From NCBI GenBank assembly GCA_025963715.1, contig JAOQAG010000038.1:1-64000 (forward strand): a stretch of 64,000 nt of DNA, written 5' to 3'. This document shows positions 60,261 through 64,000 of this stretch, in pieces. The position numbers were made by a program, and so were the translations under genes. Below the pieces are notes generated by a model that did not search any database, was not told the DNA's origin, and was given only the letters and a program-made list of their open reading frames with translations. The DNA comes from Bacteroidota bacterium (GTDB lineage Bacteria > Bacteroidota > Bacteroidia > 2-12-FULL-35-15). The first letter of the stretch is position 1, and every line of letters starts with the position of its first letter.

Positions 60261-63074
60261 ATGGAAGCACCTAAAAAGAAAAAAAGCTTATTGAGAAGAA
60301 TCTTAAAATGGACAGGAATTATTTTTCTTGTACTGATCATTTTAATTATTGCAGCGCCTTTTTTATTCAAAAAGCAAATTGTGCAATTTGTAAAAGATAC
60401 AGCCAACAAGGAATTGAACGCAAAAGTAAATTTCGGAAAATTCGACCTGACTTTGTTCAGCTCCTTCCCGGATTTTACACTTTCCGTGGATAGTGTAAGC
60501 ATTGCCAACGTGGGCGAATTCCAGGGAGATACATTGTTGTATGCGAAAAACCTGACCATTGGTCTGAACTTAATGAGCGTGATCAAAGGTGACCAATACA
60601 AGATTAATTCGATCTCCATTGACCAGCCGCGCATTTTTGCCTTGGTGCTGAAAAACGGAAAAGCCAACTGGGACATTACCAAACCAAGTACAGATACCAC
60701 TAAAACGGCATCAACCGGCGAATCCAAACCGTTTAAAATGACGCTGCAAAAATTCGAGATCAAGAACGGATATATTGTGTATGATGATGCATCGCTTGGT
60801 TTTAAAACCGAATTGTACAATATGAATCACACGCTGAGCGGTGATTTTACATCCGATAATTTTACGATGAACACGCTGACAGAGATCGAACGGTTTTCGA
60901 TGACCTACGGCGGCGTGGCGTATATGAACAAAGTGAAAACACGCATCAAAGCCGACCTGGACGCGGACATGCCGAATTTTAAATTTACGTTCAGGGAAAA
61001 CGAATTTTCATTCAATGAATTAACGCTGGGGCTGGACGGTTACTGGGCAATGCCAAAATCCGACATGGATATGGATTTGAAATTCAAAGCCAATCAAACT
61101 GAGTTTAAAAATATTTTATCACTGGTACCGGGCACGTACACTGCTGATTTCAAAGATGTGAAAACAACAGGGTCATTATCGCTGGATGGCCATGCAAAAG
61201 GAATTTACAACGACAAAACATACCCTGCTTTCGGATTAAAATTACTGATCAGGGATGCGATGTTCCAGTATCCGTCGTTGCCAAAATCGGCAACAAACAT
61301 ACAAGTGGACCTGGCTGTGGATAATAAAACCGGTGCGCCGGATGCAACGGTGATCGATCTGAATAAATTCCATGTGGAATTGGGCGGTAACCCGATTGAT
61401 GCAACAATGCACGTATCAACGCCGGTTTCCGATGCAAACATTGATGCAAAAGTAATGGCGAAAATAAATTTAGCGACCATGAAAGATGTGATCCCGCTGG
61501 ATAAAGGCGATGACCTGAACGGTATGGTGGCTGCGGATGTGAAGATGAAAGGCCGCATGAGCTCCATCGAAAAAGAACGCTACGAAGAATTTAATGCAGC
61601 GGGAACACTGGATATTACGAACATGAATTACAAAACTGCATCGTTGAATTATCCAACGCAGATCAGCAAACTGAATTTGAGCTTTAACCCGAAAACAGTT
61701 GATCTGACTGCTTTAAATGCCAAGCTTGGAAAAAGCGACATTGCGATGGATGGAAAGATCGAAAACTTTTTACAGTATGCTTTGAAAGATTCATTGCTGA
61801 AAGGAACGTTTAATCTGAAATCATCGCTGATGGATATTGATGAACTGATGAGTAGCCCGGCAGGAACAACACCAACTACTGCAGCAGCGCCCGATACAGC
61901 TAAAGCAACCGTTGCAGTAGTACCGTCAAATTTAGATGTACGCCTGAATGTGGACATCGCAAAAATGCTGTATGATAAATTAACGATCACAAAAACAACC
62001 GGCGGCGTAGCGATCAAAGACAGCAAAATGATCCTTGATAATTTAAAATTAACGATTGATGAACTGGAAGGAACAATGGGATTGACCGGCGTTTACAATA
62101 CACAGGATGTACGGAAACCGAAAGTTGATTTCAGCGTGGACATTGCAAATTTCGACATCCCGAAAACGGTAGCGGCATTTGCAACGGTACAAAAATTAGC
62201 GCCGATCGCGAAATATGCAAAAGGTAAATTTGCTACCGATCTTAAATTCAGCACCACGCTGGATGAACACATGAGCCCGGTTTTGACGACATTACAAGGG
62301 AACGGACATTTGAAAACCAACGCAGTAAGCGTGGAAGGTTTTGAACCGATCAACAAACTGGCGGATGCATTAAAACAACCGAAATATAAAAAACTGGCAT
62401 TTGAGAATATTAATGCTACGTACGAGATCAAAGACGGCAGGGTGGAAGTGAAAGAAATGCCGGTCAAATCGGGTAACATTAGCGGAACAGTGAAAGGTTC
62501 CACTGGTTTTGACCAAACAATTGACTACACCTGGAACCTTGAAATTCCGCGTGCCGAGTTTGGTACAGAAGCAAATGCGGTTGCCGGAAGTTTGTTGGAT
62601 CAGCTGAACAAAAAAGCTGGAACAAATGTGAAAATGAGCGATAAAGTGAAGATCAAAGCGATCTTCGGTGGAACGATCACGAAACCTGTATTGAAAACAG
62701 ATCTGTTTGGCAGCAGCGGCGAAACTCCGAAAGAACAAGTGAAAGAAGTGATCTCGCAAGGTGTGGACCTGGCAAAACAAAAAGCGCGTGAAGAAGCCGA
62801 CAAGATCATGCAGGATGCGCAGGCACAAGCTGATAAAATAAAAGCGGATGCAAAAACACTGGCAGATAAAACAAAAGCCGACGGTTATGCCGCGATCGAT
62901 AAAAATATCGAAACCCTGAAAAATCCGATCGCGAAAGCATCTGCAAAAGTAGCAGCGCCTTCTGCGAAAAAAGAAGTGGATAAAAAAGCACAGCAGATCC
63001 TGGATGAAGCCAATAAAAAAGCCGACGATATTGTAAGTAAAGCAAAAATAGAATCGGATAAAAAACTGCAGTAA
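60261..63074 (+). CDS. Large AsmA-family protein with charged coiled-coil tail
   Basis: A 937-residue envelope protein. A basic start (PKKKKSLLRRILK) and one membrane helix (about 17-38) anchor it in the inner membrane. 'NAKVNFGKFDLTLFSSFPDFTLSVDSVSIAN' marks the AsmA N-terminal domain, and the rest up to about 820 is long, repetitive beta structure as expected for the chorein-like groove proteins of the AsmA/TamB group, which are thought to carry lipids between membranes. The final 110 residues are unlike AsmA: an Ala/Lys/Asp-rich helix with the step 'AD(K)IK/KADA', reminiscent of apolipoprotein-like or LEA-like helices. It appears to be a single transcript, and no partner gene adjoins it. 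Confidence 0.85.
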   Translation: MEAPKKKKSLLRRILKWTGIIFLVLIILIIAAPFLFKKQIVQFVKDTANKELNAKVNFGKFDLTLFSSFPDFTLSVDSVSIANVGEFQGDTLLYAKNLTIGLNLMSVIKGDQYKINSISIDQPRIFALVLKNGKANWDITKPSTDTTKTASTGESKPFKMTLQKFEIKNGYIVYDDASLGFKTELYNMNHTLSGDFTSDNFTMNTLTEIERFSMTYGGVAYMNKVKTRIKADLDADMPNFKFTFRENEFSFNELTLGLDGYWAMPKSDMDMDLKFKANQTEFKNILSLVPGTYTADFKDVKTTGSLSLDGHAKGIYNDKTYPAFGLKLLIRDAMFQYPSLPKSATNIQVDLAVDNKTGAPDATVIDLNKFHVELGGNPIDATMHVSTPVSDANIDAKVMAKINLATMKDVIPLDKGDDLNGMVAADVKMKGRMSSIEKERYEEFNAAGTLDITNMNYKTASLNYPTQISKLNLSFNPKTVDLTALNAKLGKSDIAMDGKIENFLQYALKDSLLKGTFNLKSSLMDIDELMSSPAGTTPTTAAAPDTAKATVAVVPSNLDVRLNVDIAKMLYDKLTITKTTGGVAIKDSKMILDNLKLTIDELEGTMGLTGVYNTQDVRKPKVDFSVDIANFDIPKTVAAFATVQKLAPIAKYAKGKFATDLKFSTTLDEHMSPVLTTLQGNGHLKTNAVSVEGFEPINKLADALKQPKYKKLAFENINATYEIKDGRVEVKEMPVKSGNISGTVKGSTGFDQTIDYTWNLEIPRAEFGTEANAVAGSLLDQLNKKAGTNVKMSDKVKIKAIFGGTITKPVLKTDLFGSSGETPKEQVKEVISQGVDLAKQKAREEADKIMQDAQAQADKIKADAKTLADKTKADGYAAIDKNIETLKNPIAKASAKVAAPSAKKEVDKKAQQILDEANKKADDIVSKAKIESDKKLQ

Positions 63075-63204
63075 ATAAATAGAATCAGGTAGCAAGACAC
63101 AAGAATCAAGACTTGATTGGATGAGCATTTAACTGATTGCAATTATTTTTACAGGTCATGTTGTAGAAAATGTTGCTTTGGAAACAAAAATACTTTCCTG
63201 ACTT

Positions 63205-63230
63205 GTCATTCCGGGCTTGACCTGGGATCT
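63205..63230. repeat. REP-like element, degraded single arm
   Basis: The left arm of the element with about three substitutions, followed by the start of the spacer known from the copy at 17424 ('attaagaact'). The second arm is absent. It lies between the AsmA gene and the last gene. Confidence 0.7.
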
Positions 63231-63356
63231 GCTTATTAAGAACTGTGAATGCTGAATGTATCTTTTTAGGATTACACCGTTATAATGCAAAGCATTAAAT
63301 TTATTTTACGCATAATTTAGAATTTAGAAAAATTAGATTTTAGAATTTATTACTAT

Positions 63357-64000
63357 ATGAAATTGAAAAACGCATTTTCTTTTTTAGCGCTGGTTTTTAT
63401 TTCATTCTCTGCACTTGCACAGGATGAAGCAAAATGTCAGGAGATCGATAATAAAAAAGCAGTAAAAGCATACGAACAAGGCATTGATAAAAAGAACAAA
63501 AAAGAAGAGCGCCTTGCTTTTTTGCAGGATGCCATAAAGATGGAACCGGATTATGTGGATGCCAATTTTGCATTCGCAATGGAGCGGATCAAAACGCTGG
63601 CGTATGCCGATCAGTCGTTTAAACCGACCGAACCGTACTTTAAAAAAGTGATCGAGATCTGTCCGAAGTACCATCCTTACCCGTATTATTTTTTAGGATT
63701 TATTTATTACGATGAAGAAAACTGGGAAGAGAGCGCTAAAAATCTGAAATTATTTTTGAATTTTAAACCTGCCGACGATGCGCAGATAGACAAGGATTAC
63801 GATGCGTATCTGAGCCAGGCAAAGGAAATGCTGAAATATGCAAAGCTCTACGGCGAAATTTTAAATCATCCCGTTCCTTTTGATCCGAAGCCGGTTCCGG
63901 GCATTTGTACAGAAAAAGCAGAATACCTGCCGATGATCACTGCCGATGATGACATGATGCTTTTTATCCGCCGTATGCCTTATGTGGATAAGAACGGAGG
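63357..64000 (+). CDS. TPR and beta-propeller envelope protein, N-terminal part (runs off the window)
   Basis: The first 214 codons of a longer gene. The ATG begins a signal peptide (MKLKNAFSFLALVFISFSALAQ). TPR-like helices follow in about residues 35-165 ('AVKAYEQGIDKKNKKEERLAFLQDAIKMEPDYVDANF', 'YFLGFIYYDEENWEESAKNLKLFL', shown as separate stretches). At residue 198 or so, 'EYLPMITADDDMMLFIRR' looks like the first blade of a PD40/WD40 propeller. In Bacteroidota this order usually continues to an OmpA peptidoglycan-binding domain, as in PorE of the T9SS, but that part is not in view. No stop codon occurs before the window ends. Confidence 0.75.
   Translation, partial: MKLKNAFSFLALVFISFSALAQDEAKCQEIDNKKAVKAYEQGIDKKNKKEERLAFLQDAIKMEPDYVDANFAFAMERIKTLAYADQSFKPTEPYFKKVIEICPKYHPYPYYFLGFIYYDEENWEESAKNLKLFLNFKPADDAQIDKDYDAYLSQAKEMLKYAKLYGEILNHPVPFDPKPVPGICTEKAEYLPMITADDDMMLFIRRMPYVDKNG

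Noticed and set aside
62370-63128. A 252-codon open frame on the minus strand over the end of the AsmA gene
   Set aside because: It is the mirror of the Ala/Lys-rich helix and reads as Phe/Cys/Arg-rich nonsense. The plus-strand gene is well supported.

Overview
The window reads as a stretch of chromosome from a member of the Bacteroidota; no species can be named from sequence alone. The supporting evidence is direct. Two secreted proteins end in type IX secretion (T9SS) sorting domains. There is a full Bat 'aerotolerance' operon. Promoters have the phylum's architecture (TTTG, 19 bp, TAnnTTTG). Rho carries a long disordered N-terminal insert. Shine-Dalgarno sequences are scarce. No prophage, insertion sequence, CRISPR array or rRNA operon is visible. 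The only tRNA is a tRNA-Lys(UUU).

Layout. 0-5 kb: a TPR/SpoIIE phosphatase lipoprotein, an NlpC/P60 hydrolase with a PyrR-like phosphoribosyltransferase, shikimate kinase (aroK) with a small partner, and tRNA-Lys. 5-12.5 kb: the most accessory-looking part. It holds a compact, possibly structured island after the tRNA, then an AAA+ ATPase of the extracellular contractile injection system (eCIS, Afp15/Pvc15-like) type six bases upstream of an unrecognised 895-residue protein, then a MORN-repeat protein, a 41-residue lipoprotein, a thioredoxin-like protein and a TonB-C-like protein. 13-18.7 kb: Hsp20 with a small membrane protein, several secreted proteins of unknown function, a TMEM175-type channel and an LptG permease. 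18.8-29 kb: tgt, a family 2 glycosyltransferase, an ECF sigma factor, rsmG, an ABC exporter, rho with a DUF4199 membrane protein, an AT-rich toxin-antitoxin-like pair and a phosphodiesterase. 29-33.5 kb: a 1320-residue T9SS adhesin and a small secreted protein.

34-42.4 kb is the Bat operon in the order moxR, DUF58, BatD-like/DUF4381-like protein, batA, batB, batC, batD, batE, all on the minus strand and mostly overlapping or within 40 bp. 42.8-49.6 kb: truA, a second ABC exporter, uvrA, and an orphan ECF sigma factor with an unusually strong ribosome binding site and a promoter 0.2 kb upstream. 50.4-57.7 kb is a minus-strand operon joining histidine degradation (hutI, hutG, ftcD) with a membrane acyltransferase and a patatin-like membrane lipase. 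57.8-64 kb: a T9SS type A secreted protein, aroC, a large AsmA-family protein and the start of a TPR plus beta-propeller protein that runs off the window.

The intergenic DNA is unusual. Many gaps are built from a few families of short repeats that recur across the window: a 90-bp double-hairpin element in full and half copies, and several shorter 'phrases'. One such phrase appears to have entered the uvrA reading frame. The most promising leads for new biology are the orphan eCIS-type ATPase with its large partner downstream of the tRNA-Lys, the structured island between them, the two-gene AT-rich module near 28 kb, and the 41-residue Cys-rich lipoprotein.
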